A stretch of DNA of 64,000 nt from QHXW01 sp963768075 (GCA_963768075.1 CAVYHD010000002.1:1-64000), one strand, 5' to 3'; counted from the stretch's first letter, positions 9,174-18,863 are shown. Notes: generated from the letters alone by a model not told the origin. Made by a program: numbers and translations.

Positions 9174-10977
9174 CCGGGAACAAGCGATCGCCCCGCTGCC
9201 TCCCGCGCTGTCGTCGATGTGGCGGTTGTGCAAGCTGGGGTATCGCCACGAGCCGCGCTTGATGGTCGCGGCGTTCGTGCTGTCGCAGCTCGCCGCGCTG
9301 CCCGATGCGCTGCTGGCGTTGTGGCTGATGCTGCTCGGCAAAGGCGTCCTCGAGCACCGGCCCGGCATGGTGCAAGGCGCGGCGATCGGCCTCGGCGTGT
9401 CCGCCGCCGCGACGTGGTTTCTCCGCACGGTCAGCACGCGCGTGCAGCGGCGCTTCCGCGACAAGGTGACGATCGCGCTCGAGTCGCACGTCGCGCGACT
9501 GCAGGCCTCGGTCGCGACGGTCGCGCATCAGGAACGCCCGGAGTATCTCGATCGGCTGTCCATGCTGCGCAATCAGGTGTTCGTGCTCGACCACATGTAC
9601 ATGTCGCTGTTTTCCACGCTCGGGTGGATCCTGCGGCTGGGCGTGACCATGGCGCTGCTGGCGTCGATTCACCCGGCGCTCATGCTGCTGGTGGTGTTCG
9701 CGATCCCGACCGTGTTGACGTCGACGTGGCGGCCCGGGGTCGAGAGATCCGCGCAGGAGCGCGGGGCGCAAACCAATCGGCTGGCGCGCCACTTGTTCAC
9801 CATCGCCACGACCGCCGCCGCCCGGGAAGGAAGTGCGCGTCACCGGCATCGGAGAGCGCCTCGTTACGGAGCGCCGAGCGGCGTGGGAGCGCTGGTACGG
9901 GCCGGTGGCGGCCGCCCGGTGGGGCTCGGCGTTGTGGCACGCGCTGGCGTGGGCGATATTCGGCTTCGCGTATGTCGGCGCGGTCGTGTTCGTGTCGTCC
10001 GGCCTCCGCGCGCCGGCCAGCGCGGTGCTGCTGGTGCTGGCCGCGGGCGCGCGGCTCTCGGCGTACATCGGCGCTACCGTCGGCGAGATTGGATTCCTGC
10101 GCGGATTCTGGATGGACGGCTCGCGGCGGCTGGCGTGGCTCGAGGACTATGCCGCCTCCGTCGCCGCGTCGGGCGATCTGCCGGTTCCCTCCGTATTGCA
10201 CCGCGGCATCCGGCTCGACCACGTGTCGTTCGCCTACCCCGGCACGTCGCGCGTTGTGCTGGACGATGTGTCGGTGACCCTGCCCGCGGGCGCGGTGGTC
10301 GCGATCGTCGGCGAGAACGGCGCCGGCAAGACGACGCTGGTCAAGCTGCTCGCGAAGATGTACGAGCCGTCATCCGGTTCGATCCTGGTGGACGACACGC
10401 CGCTCGGCGCGCGTGCCGGCCGGCGAGTGGCGGGAGCGTCTCGCGGGCGCGTTCCAGGATTTCTTCCGCTTCGAATTCCGCGCGGGCCACACGGTCGGCT
10501 TGGGCGACGTCCCTCGATTGGACGACGAGCCCGCGGTGGCCGCGGCCGTCGATCGCGCCGGCGCCGGCGACGTCGTCGCCCGTCTGGCGTTAGGCCTCGA
10601 CACGCAGCTCGGTCCGACATGGCCGTCCGGAGTCGAGCTATCGTTCGGCCAGTGGCAGAAGCTCGCGCTGGCGCGCGGCTTCATGCGCGATCAGCCGCTG
10701 CTGCTGGTCCTCGACGAACCGACCGCCGCGCTGGACGCGGAGACGGAACACGCGCTTTTCGAGCGCTACGCCGCGGCCGCGCGCGGCGACAGGCGAGAGC
10801 GACAGCGGCCGCATCACGATCCTCGTCTCCCACCGTTTCTCGACCGTCCGCATGGCCGATCTCATCGTGGTGCTCGACGGGGCGCGGCTTGTGGAGGTCG
10901 GCACGCACGATGAGCTGATGGCCAAGAGCGGTCAGTACGCGGAGCTGTACGGCATCCAGGCCGCCGCGTACCGCTGA
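9157..10977 (+). pseudogene. Second ABC exporter half-transporter, frameshifted in this sequence
   Basis: This is the partner of the preceding gene, about 600 aa when frames are joined: a six-helix domain (9200-10150) followed by an ATPase with Walker A GENGAGKTT (~10311), signature LSFGQWQK (~10638), Walker B LLLVLDEPTA and H-loop VSHRFSTVR. The signature reads LSFGQ rather than LSGGQ. Frame changes lie near 9825, 10410 and 10790. The ATG at 9157 overlaps the upstream gene and follows GAGGAGGAG. Two adjacent half-transporters of this kind normally form a heterodimeric exporter of peptides, lipids or drugs; the substrate is not indicated by neighbours. Confidence 0.75.
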
Positions 10978-10996
10978 AGGCCGGCGAAACGCATTC

Positions 10997-12454
10997 TCAC
11001 GCGAATAGTTCCATCAAGGGCTTTCCCTTTCCGTCCTTAGTCACGTGGAAGGGCCGTTGCTCCACTTGATAGGCCAGGTCGGGAGGGATGCCCATGGCGT
11101 GGTAGAGCGTCGCGTGAAGATCATCGATCGTGACGGGCTTTTCGAGAATCTTGCAAGGCCGCTCCTCTGCCGTCTTCCCGTAAAGCAAGCCTTTTTTGAA
11201 ACCGCCGCCGAAAATTAGCACGCAGCCGGATTCGGTGAAGTGCCGATGCATACCGTAGTGTTTGGGCTCGGTCATGATGTCGGGCTGCGTGATCGAAACC
11301 TGTTCCTTGACGCGTTTATCGGGCTTGCCTTCAACCATCATGTCGCGGCCGAATTCACTTGCCACAACGATGAGTGTGCGATCGAGTAAGCCCCGCTCTT
11401 CGAGGTCCAGAATTAGCTGGGCGAGAGGCGCGTCGACCGACTGTTTCATGCCGACCGTCCTCGAGTGCCCATTCTCGTGCGTGTCCCAGTAGCGGAACGG
11501 AATATATTCCGTGGTCACTTCGATAAAGCGCGCGCCGGCTTCGGTGAGACGCCGCGCGAGCAGACACCCGAGACCGAACCGGCCGGTATTGTAAGTGTCA
11601 TAGACCTGTTTCGGCTCGAGCGAGAGATCAAATGCTTTCGCCACGCCGGAGGTTACCAGCCGATAAGCCTTCTCCAGAGAGCGCTCGAGCGATTCCTGCT
11701 GGTAATCGCTGCCGTACTTCATGATGGGGCTGGCTGCGACGAGATTGCGATAGCGCTCGTACCGCGCGCGGAAACGGCCGTCCGTCATGTGCTCGGGAGG
11801 TCGGACGCTGGCCATGGCGTCGGCGGGATCGGCGATCAGAAACGGACCGTACTCGGTGCCGAGGAAGCCGGCGGTGTGAAAGGCTTTTACCCCGTCGCTC
11901 TCACCGCCGATTTCGAGGTTCTGGCCGACATCGATAAACGCCGGCATATCGGGATTTTTCGGCCCCAGCGTGCGCGAGATGATAGCGCCCATGTGCGGCG
12001 CGGCCACCGATTGCGGCGGTGGATAGCCGGTATGCCAATGGTATTGGTGGCGCGTGTGCAGAATGTGGCCCAAGTCGCCGACACGGTGCGTGCGAATGAG
12101 CGTGCCGCGGTCCATCACTTTCGCGATCCGCTCGAGCCCCTGCGAGATCTTGATATTGTCGACGGCGGTATCGATGCTCGGAAAAGTGCTAAGCACCGCG
12201 CTCGACGGCAGGCCGGGCTGGTAGGGCGTGTAGAGCTTGGGGTCGAAAGTTTCGGTCTGCGCCATGCCGCCGGCCATCCACAGCAAGATCATGGTATCGG
12301 CCGTGGGCTTGATCTTGTCGTTGCTCGCTAATAATTGCCGCGGATTCCCGCCGGCAAGAGCCGCCGCCGCGGCCACCGCCGATTGCCGTAGAAAATGGCG
12401 CCGGCTCAAACCTTGAAATAATTCCTCGACTGGATTCTTCACGTTTCGCCTCAA
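10997..12454 (-). CDS. DUF1501 Tat-exported protein (alkaline-phosphatase/sulfatase fold)
   Basis: This 485-aa protein has a twin-arginine signal (SRRHFLRQS, residues ~18-26, then an Ala-rich stretch). The DUF1501 body includes LLWMAGGMAQTETFDPK, HILHTRHQYHWHTGYP, WDTHENGH and ASEFGRD, which carry likely metal ligands. Family members are exported, related to the alkaline phosphatase superfamily, and of unproven activity. The start codon overlaps the stop of the upstream DUF1549/DUF1553 gene by 4 bases (ATGA type). Such pairs are typical of Planctomycetes, Verrucomicrobia and Acidobacteria and are predicted to act together outside the cytoplasm. Confidence 0.9.
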   Translation of the reverse strand: MRRNVKNPVEELFQGLSRRHFLRQSAVAAAAALAGGNPRQLLASNDKIKPTADTMILLWMAGGMAQTETFDPKLYTPYQPGLPSSAVLSTFPSIDTAVDNIKISQGLERIAKVMDRGTLIRTHRVGDLGHILHTRHQYHWHTGYPPPQSVAAPHMGAIISRTLGPKNPDMPAFIDVGQNLEIGGESDGVKAFHTAGFLGTEYGPFLIADPADAMASVRPPEHMTDGRFRARYERYRNLVAASPIMKYGSDYQQESLERSLEKAYRLVTSGVAKAFDLSLEPKQVYDTYNTGRFGLGCLLARRLTEAGARFIEVTTEYIPFRYWDTHENGHSRTVGMKQSVDAPLAQLILDLEERGLLDRTLIVVASEFGRDMMVEGKPDKRVKEQVSITQPDIMTEPKHYGMHRHFTESGCVLIFGGGFKKGLLYGKTAEERPCKILEKPVTIDDLHATLYHAMGIPPDLAYQVEQRPFHVTKDGKGKPLMELFA

Positions 12455-14433
12455 TGAATAAACTGGAACTCCGGCGACTGAAAGACCGCCCAGAGCAGGT
12501 CTTCCAGCGCTTCCGGCGCTATCTTGGTCGAATCGCCGGGTGTGTTCAGGAACTTAAGTGCAATCTCTCGCTCGGCGGGCTGCGGCTCGCGCGATAGGGC
12601 ATAAGTGTATAGACGCGCGATCAAGCGGTTCGCGGTATATCTTTCGCTATCGCTGGGCACGGGCGTCTCGGGAGTCACCCGCACTAACTGCTCGTAGTCC
12701 GGCTTTTCCGCGAATACGAAGAAGCGAATGCGCGGACCGATCTCGTTGATCAGCGACTTCTGATCCACGCCCACCACCGCCCGGAAGCGCGTGTAGCCCT
12801 TACCGGCGATGTCAAAGACCTTTTCGGAGGAAACGCGCGCCAGAAAGGCCTTCTCGGGAGGCCTGCCCTTGAATTGAATATCGGCTAACGGAACCGGCAA
12901 CGGCTGTTCCCCTCCCGGCCCGGAAAACTGAGGGGCCGCCCAGCCCGCCACCGTGCGGGCCGGATCGTAGGAATCGGTATCTTCCGTCAGGAGCCAAAGG
13001 TTTTTCACCCCGGTTATGTCGATATCCAACTCGACCGGATGGGAATTAACCACGCCGCTGTCAAACAGATTTGGCGGCGGGTCGGGGAGATCCCCGAGCA
13101 TACGCTTCGCGCCCCGTGCCAGCAGATTATCCAGCGTCTCGCCGTTGACCACCTCGAGAGCCTGCAGCGTGGTGGCGTCGGTGCTCCGTGTGGTGTACAC
13201 CTGGTCGCGAATCGGCCGTCCCAGGCTTCGCGTAAGCGGGGAAGACTTGAGACGCCACTCCCGGCTATGGATTCCCGCGCCGGATTTCTCCGGGGCGAGC
13301 ACGCGCCATTCCCCGGTGACCGACGATACCGCATCCACGTACTGCTCCGCAGTCAGGCGCCGCAGTAGCGGGCCGCGAAAAACGAAGTTTTTTTCCTTGG
13401 TGGGCTCGAGCATCGCAGGCGCCTGGTAAGCGCGCGAAGTCATGATCCGATGGAGTAAAAACTGAATGTCGTATCCGTGTTCCACAAAGTCTTCCGACAG
13501 CGCGTCCAGCAGTTCGGCGTCCCAGGGCGTACGGTCCATGTCATCCACTGAGGCCACCAGACCGCGGCCGAAAAGCCTGTTCCAGATGCGGTTGACAAAG
13601 GTTCGCGGGAAACGCGCGTCCTGCTTGCAAGTGAACAGCCGCGCCGCCGCGGCCCGCCGTTCGGCGAGAGGAGCGTCCGGATCCTCGCTTCCCAACTCCG
13701 GATATAAGAATTTCGCCGCCGATTTTTCCCCGGTCTTTATGTCGCAGCGATAGATATCTAACGGCGTCTCGGAGAAGAAGCTCGCCATGCCGTAGGCGTC
13801 CTTCAGCTTCCAATTGCTGATGAAGCTGTCATGGCAGGAATTACACTTGAGATTCACACCCAGGAAAACCTGCGCGCTGTTCTGCGCCGCCTGCATGGGC
13901 GGAGTCTGGCTGGCACTCACATCGCCTCGCCAATTCACGCCGATGAGAAAGCCTTTCGGGTCGCCCGGAGCGGTAGGGTCCAGCAGTTTGAAAACAAATT
14001 GATCGTAGGGAAGATTGCCGGCCAGCGCCTCCAGCAGCCACGTACTGATCGACTCGCGCGCGCCCTCGTACAGCACCCCTTCATCGTTGCGCAGCAGGTC
14101 GTTCCAGAAGCTGATCCAGTTCTCGCTGTAGTTCCGGCGGTTCGATAGCAATTCTTCGATGAGGCGATCGCGCTTTTCGGAATCGCGGTTGCGCTCAAAA
14201 TCCAGCAATTGCGCGGGCGTCGGGAGCAGGCCCCAGAGGTCGAGGTAAACACGGCGGGCGAAAACGGCGTCACTCACTGGCGCGGGGACTGGCACGCCAT
14301 TTTTGGCCCAGTATTTTTCGAGAATCGGATCGATCGGATCGAACGATGGCGCCGATGGTGTCGCAGCCGCCGCGATGCCGAGAGATAAGTACAACAAAAC
14401 ACAACCCCGGAGCAATAAACGACGCAGTACCAT
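12451..14433 (-). CDS. DUF1549/DUF1553 secreted protein with CxxCH motif
   Basis: This 660-aa protein has an N-terminal signal peptide (LLLRGCVLLYLSLGIAAAA). A DUF1549 region follows (about 35-205: FARRVYLDLWGLLPTP...NWISFWNDLLR) and ends in the C197-N-S-C200-H201 motif typical of this family (LKCNSCHDSF). The C-terminal DUF1553 region carries FVNRIWNRLFGRGLV and LHRIMTSRAYQ motifs. The CxxCH suggests covalent heme binding but is not proof of it. It is first in a two-gene operon with DUF1501, with a 4-base overlap. An exported, possibly redox-linked partner of DUF1501 is the usual prediction. Confidence 0.9.
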   Translation of the reverse strand: MVLRRLLLRGCVLLYLSLGIAAAATPSAPSFDPIDPILEKYWAKNGVPVPAPVSDAVFARRVYLDLWGLLPTPAQLLDFERNRDSEKRDRLIEELLSNRRNYSENWISFWNDLLRNDEGVLYEGARESISTWLLEALAGNLPYDQFVFKLLDPTAPGDPKGFLIGVNWRGDVSASQTPPMQAAQNSAQVFLGVNLKCNSCHDSFISNWKLKDAYGMASFFSETPLDIYRCDIKTGEKSAAKFLYPELGSEDPDAPLAERRAAAARLFTCKQDARFPRTFVNRIWNRLFGRGLVASVDDMDRTPWDAELLDALSEDFVEHGYDIQFLLHRIMTSRAYQAPAMLEPTKEKNFVFRGPLLRRLTAEQYVDAVSSVTGEWRVLAPEKSGAGIHSREWRLKSSPLTRSLGRPIRDQVYTTRSTDATTLQALEVVNGETLDNLLARGAKRMLGDLPDPPPNLFDSGVVNSHPVELDIDITGVKNLWLLTEDTDSYDPARTVAGWAAPQFSGPGGEQPLPVPLADIQFKGRPPEKAFLARVSSEKVFDIAGKGYTRFRAVVGVDQKSLINEIGPRIRFFVFAEKPDYEQLVRVTPETPVPSDSERYTANRLIARLYTYALSREPQPAEREIALKFLNTPGDSTKIAPEALEDLLWAVFQSPEFQFIH

Positions 14434-14506
14434 ATGAATCCTTGATACTTACATCTTACGCCGATTCCGCGGCGAGGATATCGTCGAACGCGTTTTCGTT
14501 GGCGCT

Positions 14507-15832
14507 TCAAATCCTCAAGAGCACTCCATTCCCTGTCTGGCTCGTATTTCGCACGAAAACGTAAACTGAAATTGCCGCCAGCACGGGCGCCGCGCCCGCG
14601 GCTAGCAGAATCGGTCCGAATGAATACCGGTCGGTGATTGCGCCAATCGAATAGGTCGCGGCAATCGTCAAGAACCCAGTCACCATTCCCGAAAGGCCGC
14701 TGACGGTGGCGACCGACCCGCTTTCGAACATATCCGACGGCAGCACCAGGAAGATGGTGCTACAGGCCGCGTATCCGAGGGTCGCCAGGCCGAACTCCGC
14801 GATCAGCAGCCACAACCGCGTGGTATAAACCGCTGCAATCAAAAAGAGGAGCAAGGGGCCGCAGATCAGAAAAATCACGCGCCGCGCCGCGCCCAGACTC
14901 CATCCGCGATGAATGAAAAAGCTGGAAAGTCCGCCACCTAAAAAGTTCCCTAGGTCCGCGCACATAAACGGAATCCAGAAACCAGCCAGCGTGTCCTCCA
15001 GCTTGAACCCGCGGCTCACCAGAAACAGCGCGAACCAATCGGCCATCAGGAACCAGACGGGATCGAGAATCGCGCGCGGCACAATGACGCCCCAGGTCTG
15101 GCGGTAGGCCACCAGCTTCGAGACTGGCACGCGCTTCGCCAGGGCCGTCTCCTTCGCGCCGGCGCGCGTGGCCAGAATCATCGCGCGCTCCGTTTCGGTG
15201 ATGCGCGCATGTTCTTCGGGGCCGCGATAGGCGGCAAGCCAGACGATCAGCCACAAAAATCCCAGAGCGCCCGTGATCAGAAATGCCGGCTGCCAGGTGC
15301 CGAACACGTGATACAGCCACACCACCAGTGCCGGTGCAATCGCGCTGCCGACCGCCGCACCGCTATCCACCAGCGCCACTGCCACGCCGCGCTCTTTGGC
15401 CGGAAACCACTCCGCCACGGCCTTGATGGCGCCGGGCCAGTTCGCGGCCTCACCGATGCCTAACCCAAACCGGAACGCGCTAAAGCTCCACAATCCACCG
15501 GCAAGGGAGGTAAGCATGCCCATTAACGAGTACCAGGCTACCGTGATAGCCAGGCCGCGCCGCGTTCCCAGTAGATCGACCATCCGCCCACCCAAAAACT
15601 GAAGAAACGAGTACGAGATGCGAAACGCGATGATGATGCCGGCGAAATCGGTGTTGGTCCAGTGCTTTTGCGCTTTGAGGTAGGGCGCTAGGACGCTGAG
15701 CGTCTGACGATCAATGTAGTTGATTGTTGTGGAGGCAAACAACAGCGCGCCAATCCACCATCGTAATTGCGGGATGCGCCGGCCCGAAGAGCTGCTTGTC
15801 TGCTCTGTTAACCAGGATGTCCGTTTTAGCAT
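14507..15832 (-). CDS. MFS transporter, ACS (anion:cation symporter) family
   Basis: This 441-aa protein has twelve predicted membrane helices. Loop motifs (NYIDRQTLSVLAPYLK near helix 1, GGRMVDLLGTRRG between helices 2 and 3, FGLGIGEAANWPGAIK in helix 4) are characteristic of ACS-type importers of hexuronates, glucarate, phthalate and similar organic acids. It is divergent from the LarA-like gene across 74 bp. With the 2-hydroxyacid dehydrogenase further on, this points to uptake and conversion of a sugar acid or hydroxy acid. The exact substrate is unknown. Confidence 0.85.
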   Translation of the reverse strand: MLKRTSWLTEQTSSSSGRRIPQLRWWIGALLFASTTINYIDRQTLSVLAPYLKAQKHWTNTDFAGIIIAFRISYSFLQFLGGRMVDLLGTRRGLAITVAWYSLMGMLTSLAGGLWSFSAFRFGLGIGEAANWPGAIKAVAEWFPAKERGVAVALVDSGAAVGSAIAPALVVWLYHVFGTWQPAFLITGALGFLWLIVWLAAYRGPEEHARITETERAMILATRAGAKETALAKRVPVSKLVAYRQTWGVIVPRAILDPVWFLMADWFALFLVSRGFKLEDTLAGFWIPFMCADLGNFLGGGLSSFFIHRGWSLGAARRVIFLICGPLLLFLIAAVYTTRLWLLIAEFGLATLGYAACSTIFLVLPSDMFESGSVATVSGLSGMVTGFLTIAATYSIGAITDRYSFGPILLAAGAAPVLAAISVYVFVRNTSQTGNGVLLRI

Positions 15833-15906
15833 TTGGGCGAACGTCGAGTATACACCGGACCTCCGTCACACGCGCCCAAATTGAGAATCATGGATATAAT
15901 CCGTCC

Positions 15907-17163
15907 ATGGATTTTCCCGGCCTGGTGCTGGTGCGCCAAAACTTTCCCGATCGCCGCGTCAGCGATCTCCGCGCGGCGGTTGCGAATGAGCTCGCGCACT
16001 CACCACTCGTCGCGTGTTGGCAGCCCGGAGCGAGGATCGCGATTGGCGTGGGCAGCCGGGGTATTCGCAATATCGCCATGATTGTTCGCTCGGTGGTGGA
16101 CTTTGGGAAATCGAAAGGGGCGCGGCCGTTTCTATTTCCTGCCATGGGTAGCCACGGTGCGGCCACCGCCGAAGGGCAAGCCGATGTGCTGGCGCATTAC
16201 GGAATTACTGCGGAGGCCATGGGCTGTCCCGTGGTCAGCTCTCTCGATGTGATTTCTCTTGGGCGAACCGCCGAAGGCATTGAAGTTTTCATGGACCGCT
16301 CCGCCTACGATAGCGACGGCGTCCTGCTGGTGGGCCGCGTGAAATGGCACACAGATTTTATCGGGAGCATTGAAAGCGGTCTTTTCAAGATGATGGCCAT
16401 CGGCCTGGGTAAGTTCGCGGGCGCACAGCGCTATCACACCTACGCTTACAAACTCGGGCTCGAGCAAGTCATCCGCACGGTGGGCCGCCACGTGCTCGCC
16501 TCGGGGAAGATCCTCGGCGGCCTCGCGATTCTGGAGGACGCTAACCACAATACGGCGCAGGTGACCGCGGTTTCCGCCGACGAAATGGAGCGGCGCGAAG
16601 AGGAATTGCTGCGCCTGGTGAAATCCTGGATGGGACGCATCCCCGTGGATCTGGACGTGCTCATTCTGGACGAAATCGGAAAGAACATTAGCGGCGCCGG
16701 CATGGATACCAAAGTGGTGAACCGCGGCGTGGACGGCCAATACAACCCGTGGCCGGGTACGCCTCGGATTGAACGCATCTTCGTCCGCGACCTGAGTGAG
16801 CTGAGCTACGGAAACGGCATGGGATTGGGGCTGGCGGATATAGTCTCAGACCGCGTTTTGCCGAAGATCGACTGGAACGCTACGCAAATCAATTCACTAA
16901 CGGCGTCTACTCCGGCGGACAGCCGCACACCGATCCATTTCGCAACCGACCGCGAATGTATCGAGCGGATTGCGCCAACCGTTGGAAAGCACGATCTAAG
17001 CGCGGTGACGTACGGCTGGATTCGGAATTCGCTCGAGCTGAGTTTAATGGGCCTGAGTGAAAACCTGCGCCGCGAGATCTCCGGGAACCCGAATCTGGAG
17101 GTTCTTGGCGCCCCTCGACCAATGGAATTCGATGCCGAAGGGAATCTCAGGAATTTGCTGTGA
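15907..17163 (+). CDS. LarA-like (lactate racemase/DUF2088) protein
   Basis: This 418-aa protein is related to nickel-pincer lactate racemase LarA. An N-terminal GSRGIRN...GSHGAATAEG segment carries H83 at the place of a LarA active-site His. WHTDFIGSIESGLFK supplies H148 and K161, possible counterparts of the second His and the cofactor-binding Lys. These assignments were made by eye. The ATG at 15907 is chosen because upstream in-frame sequence overlaps the divergent MFS gene. No larB, larC or larE cofactor genes are in the window. It is followed after 75 bp by a 2-hydroxyacid dehydrogenase, so epimerisation or racemisation of a hydroxy acid before oxidation is a reasonable guess. Confidence 0.7.
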   Translation: MDFPGLVLVRQNFPDRRVSDLRAAVANELAHSPLVACWQPGARIAIGVGSRGIRNIAMIVRSVVDFGKSKGARPFLFPAMGSHGAATAEGQADVLAHYGITAEAMGCPVVSSLDVISLGRTAEGIEVFMDRSAYDSDGVLLVGRVKWHTDFIGSIESGLFKMMAIGLGKFAGAQRYHTYAYKLGLEQVIRTVGRHVLASGKILGGLAILEDANHNTAQVTAVSADEMERREEELLRLVKSWMGRIPVDLDVLILDEIGKNISGAGMDTKVVNRGVDGQYNPWPGTPRIERIFVRDLSELSYGNGMGLGLADIVSDRVLPKIDWNATQINSLTASTPADSRTPIHFATDRECIERIAPTVGKHDLSAVTYGWIRNSLELSLMGLSENLRREISGNPNLEVLGAPRPMEFDAEGNLRNLL

Positions 17164-17238
17164 CCAGATGGGTCCCGTGACCGGATTTTTCGGTCACCGC
17201 AGTGGCGGGCAATTGGGTCTGTTTGCTCTAATATCCCG

Positions 17239-18246
17239 ATGAACATTTTGATTGACATGCCTGTGGACCCCGTTGCGCTCGAGTATCTGCGGTCCATGCA
17301 TGGACTGAGCGTGAGATTGATTGAGCCGGAAGAACGCGTGCGTCCCGTTGCCGCTGAAATCATCGGTGACGTGGAGGTTTTTTTTGGTGAATTTCCTCCC
17401 GAGAACCTGTCGGACATGCGGGCATTGAAGCTGATTCAGATACCGACCGCGGGTCACAATCAGCTCCATCATCTGGATCTCCCGGCTAGAGGGATTCGCG
17501 TCTGCAACGCGCGCGGCAATTTCGATGTCCCGATCGCGGAGTGGAACATCGCCATGATGGTAAATCTGGCCCGTAATCTGCGGCAGATGATTCGTAACCA
17601 GGACACGGGCACGTGGGATCGTTCGGCGTGCTTCCAGCGCGAGATACGCGGGTCAATCGTGGGTTTGTGGGGATACGGTGGAATCGGCCGGGAGACGGCT
17701 CGCGTGGCCAAGGCGCTGGGCCTGCGCGTTCATGTCCTGAGCCGCAAGCCGGTCGGCCCAACGGGCCACATTTACCGTGTTCCCGGAACAGGCGATCCGG
17801 ATGGCGTTCTGCCGGACAGGGTGTTTCTCCCTGGCCAGGAAAAGGAGTTTTTCTCGGACCTCGATTTTTTGATCCTCGTGATGCCGCTTACGAGAACCAC
17901 GCGGGGCATCGTTGGCGAACGAGAGCTGCAATCCTTGCCGCGCAGCGCCTTTGTCCTGAATCCCGCGCGCGGACCATTGATTCAAGAGCAAGCTCTGCTT
18001 AAGGCGCTTGAGTCCGGATGGATTGCGGGCGCGGCCATTGACACGCATTATTACTACCCCATGCCAGCGAATCATCCCCTGTGGCGATTCCCCAATGTCA
18101 TCATGACACCCCATATCTCGGGTTCCAGTAAGAGTACTCATTACATCGATCGTTCCTGGGATATCTTTGTCTCCAACATCAAGCTCTACCTTGCAGGCGA
18201 ACCACTCTTAAACGAATTGACTCCCGCGCAGTTAGCCGGAGAGTAG
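17239..18246 (+). CDS. D-isomer-specific 2-hydroxyacid dehydrogenase-family protein
   Basis: This 335-aa NAD-binding protein has a Rossmann glycine motif G145-Y-G-G-I-G150, the catalytic-site Arg (NPARGPLI, R244) and the catalytic His (TPHISG, H292). The family's active-site Glu, normally the last residue before Pro in DVFxxEP, is replaced by Tyr273 in IDTHYYYP; the spacing to His292 (19) is standard, so the position is clear. The enzyme may have altered catalysis or specificity. It lies downstream of the LarA-like gene on the same strand. Confidence 0.85.
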   Translation: MNILIDMPVDPVALEYLRSMHGLSVRLIEPEERVRPVAAEIIGDVEVFFGEFPPENLSDMRALKLIQIPTAGHNQLHHLDLPARGIRVCNARGNFDVPIAEWNIAMMVNLARNLRQMIRNQDTGTWDRSACFQREIRGSIVGLWGYGGIGRETARVAKALGLRVHVLSRKPVGPTGHIYRVPGTGDPDGVLPDRVFLPGQEKEFFSDLDFLILVMPLTRTTRGIVGERELQSLPRSAFVLNPARGPLIQEQALLKALESGWIAGAAIDTHYYYPMPANHPLWRFPNVIMTPHISGSSKSTHYIDRSWDIFVSNIKLYLAGEPLLNELTPAQLAGE

Positions 18247-18265
18247 AGTGGCCGGAAGGGCGGGC

Positions 18266-18592
18266 TCACTCAAAAATCGTCGTCAGCCTCGCCAGTACAT
18301 CGTCCACGATGGCCGCAGGAACGCTCTCGAATTTTTTTCCGTGACGCGCGCCTAGGTCGAGCGCACGAGGCTGGTCGCAGCGCACGATGCCTGTTGTTTT
18401 GGTTCCCGCCAGCGAAACAGCAAAGCCGGCCATTCGAGCGAAATTCCCCTTGCTCGTGATCGGGAGAACCACGGGCACCTTCGTCAACCGATTAAACGCC
18501 TCGGGCGACACAACCAAGACCGGGCGGCGGCCCTTTTGCTCGTGTCCCGACGCGGGATCCGGCGTGACCAGCCAGATTTCGCCGCGTTTCAT
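18266..18592 (-). CDS. MazF/PemK-family endoribonuclease toxin
   Basis: This 108-aa protein starts with the diagnostic MKRGEIWLV and contains GRRPVLVVSP, VPVVLPITSK and a later GIVRCDQPRALD. These are the beta-strand core and active-site Arg and Asp region of MazF/PemK mRNA interferases. Its ATG overlaps the stop of the upstream antitoxin gene by one base (TAATG), so the two are translated in tandem. Toxin activity is known for the family, not shown here. Confidence 0.9.
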   Translation of the reverse strand: MKRGEIWLVTPDPASGHEQKGRRPVLVVSPEAFNRLTKVPVVLPITSKGNFARMAGFAVSLAGTKTTGIVRCDQPRALDLGARHGKKFESVPAAIVDDVLARLTTIFE

Positions 18593-18849
18593 TAGATGAG
18601 CTCGCCCCCGGCTGCTTTGCCAGCCAGCCAGTCACGCTCGTCTTTGCTACGCGCGGCCGCGGGATTGCAGGCGGCAAGCAGTTCGTCCAGCGTGTAGCGG
18701 GGCCTCTGGTGCGGCTCAACCACCAGCCGTCCGCTTTTTACGGCAATACCGACCTTGGCTCCCGGCTGCAAGCCCAGAAGGTCGAGTATAGCTGGCGGGA
18801 CGGCCAGCATCACCGAGCCTCCGACTTTGCGCAGATTGGTTATGTGCAT
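18592..18849 (-). CDS. AbrB/MazE-type antitoxin
   Basis: This 85-aa protein has an N-terminal swapped-hairpin DNA-binding domain (LRKVGGSVMLAVPPAILDLLGLQPG..V.I.V..GRLVVEP) and a short C-terminal tail (YTLDELLAAC...DERDWL) expected to bind and neutralise the toxin. It precedes the toxin gene, the usual MazEF order. AGAGG lies just upstream of the ATG. It probably represses its own promoter through the palindrome at 18864-18879. Confidence 0.88.
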   Translation of the reverse strand: MHITNLRKVGGSVMLAVPPAILDLLGLQPGAKVGIAVKSGRLVVEPHQRPRYTLDELLAACNPAAARSKDERDWLAGKAAGGELI

Positions 18850-18863
18850 GGCGTCCTCTTAAG

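Noticed and set aside
8623..10068. 481-codon minus-strand frame opposite the ABC exporters
   Set aside because: Very GC-rich DNA yields long antisense frames. It is rich in Arg, His and Gln with no domain, and it covers the conserved ATPase motifs of the plus strand.
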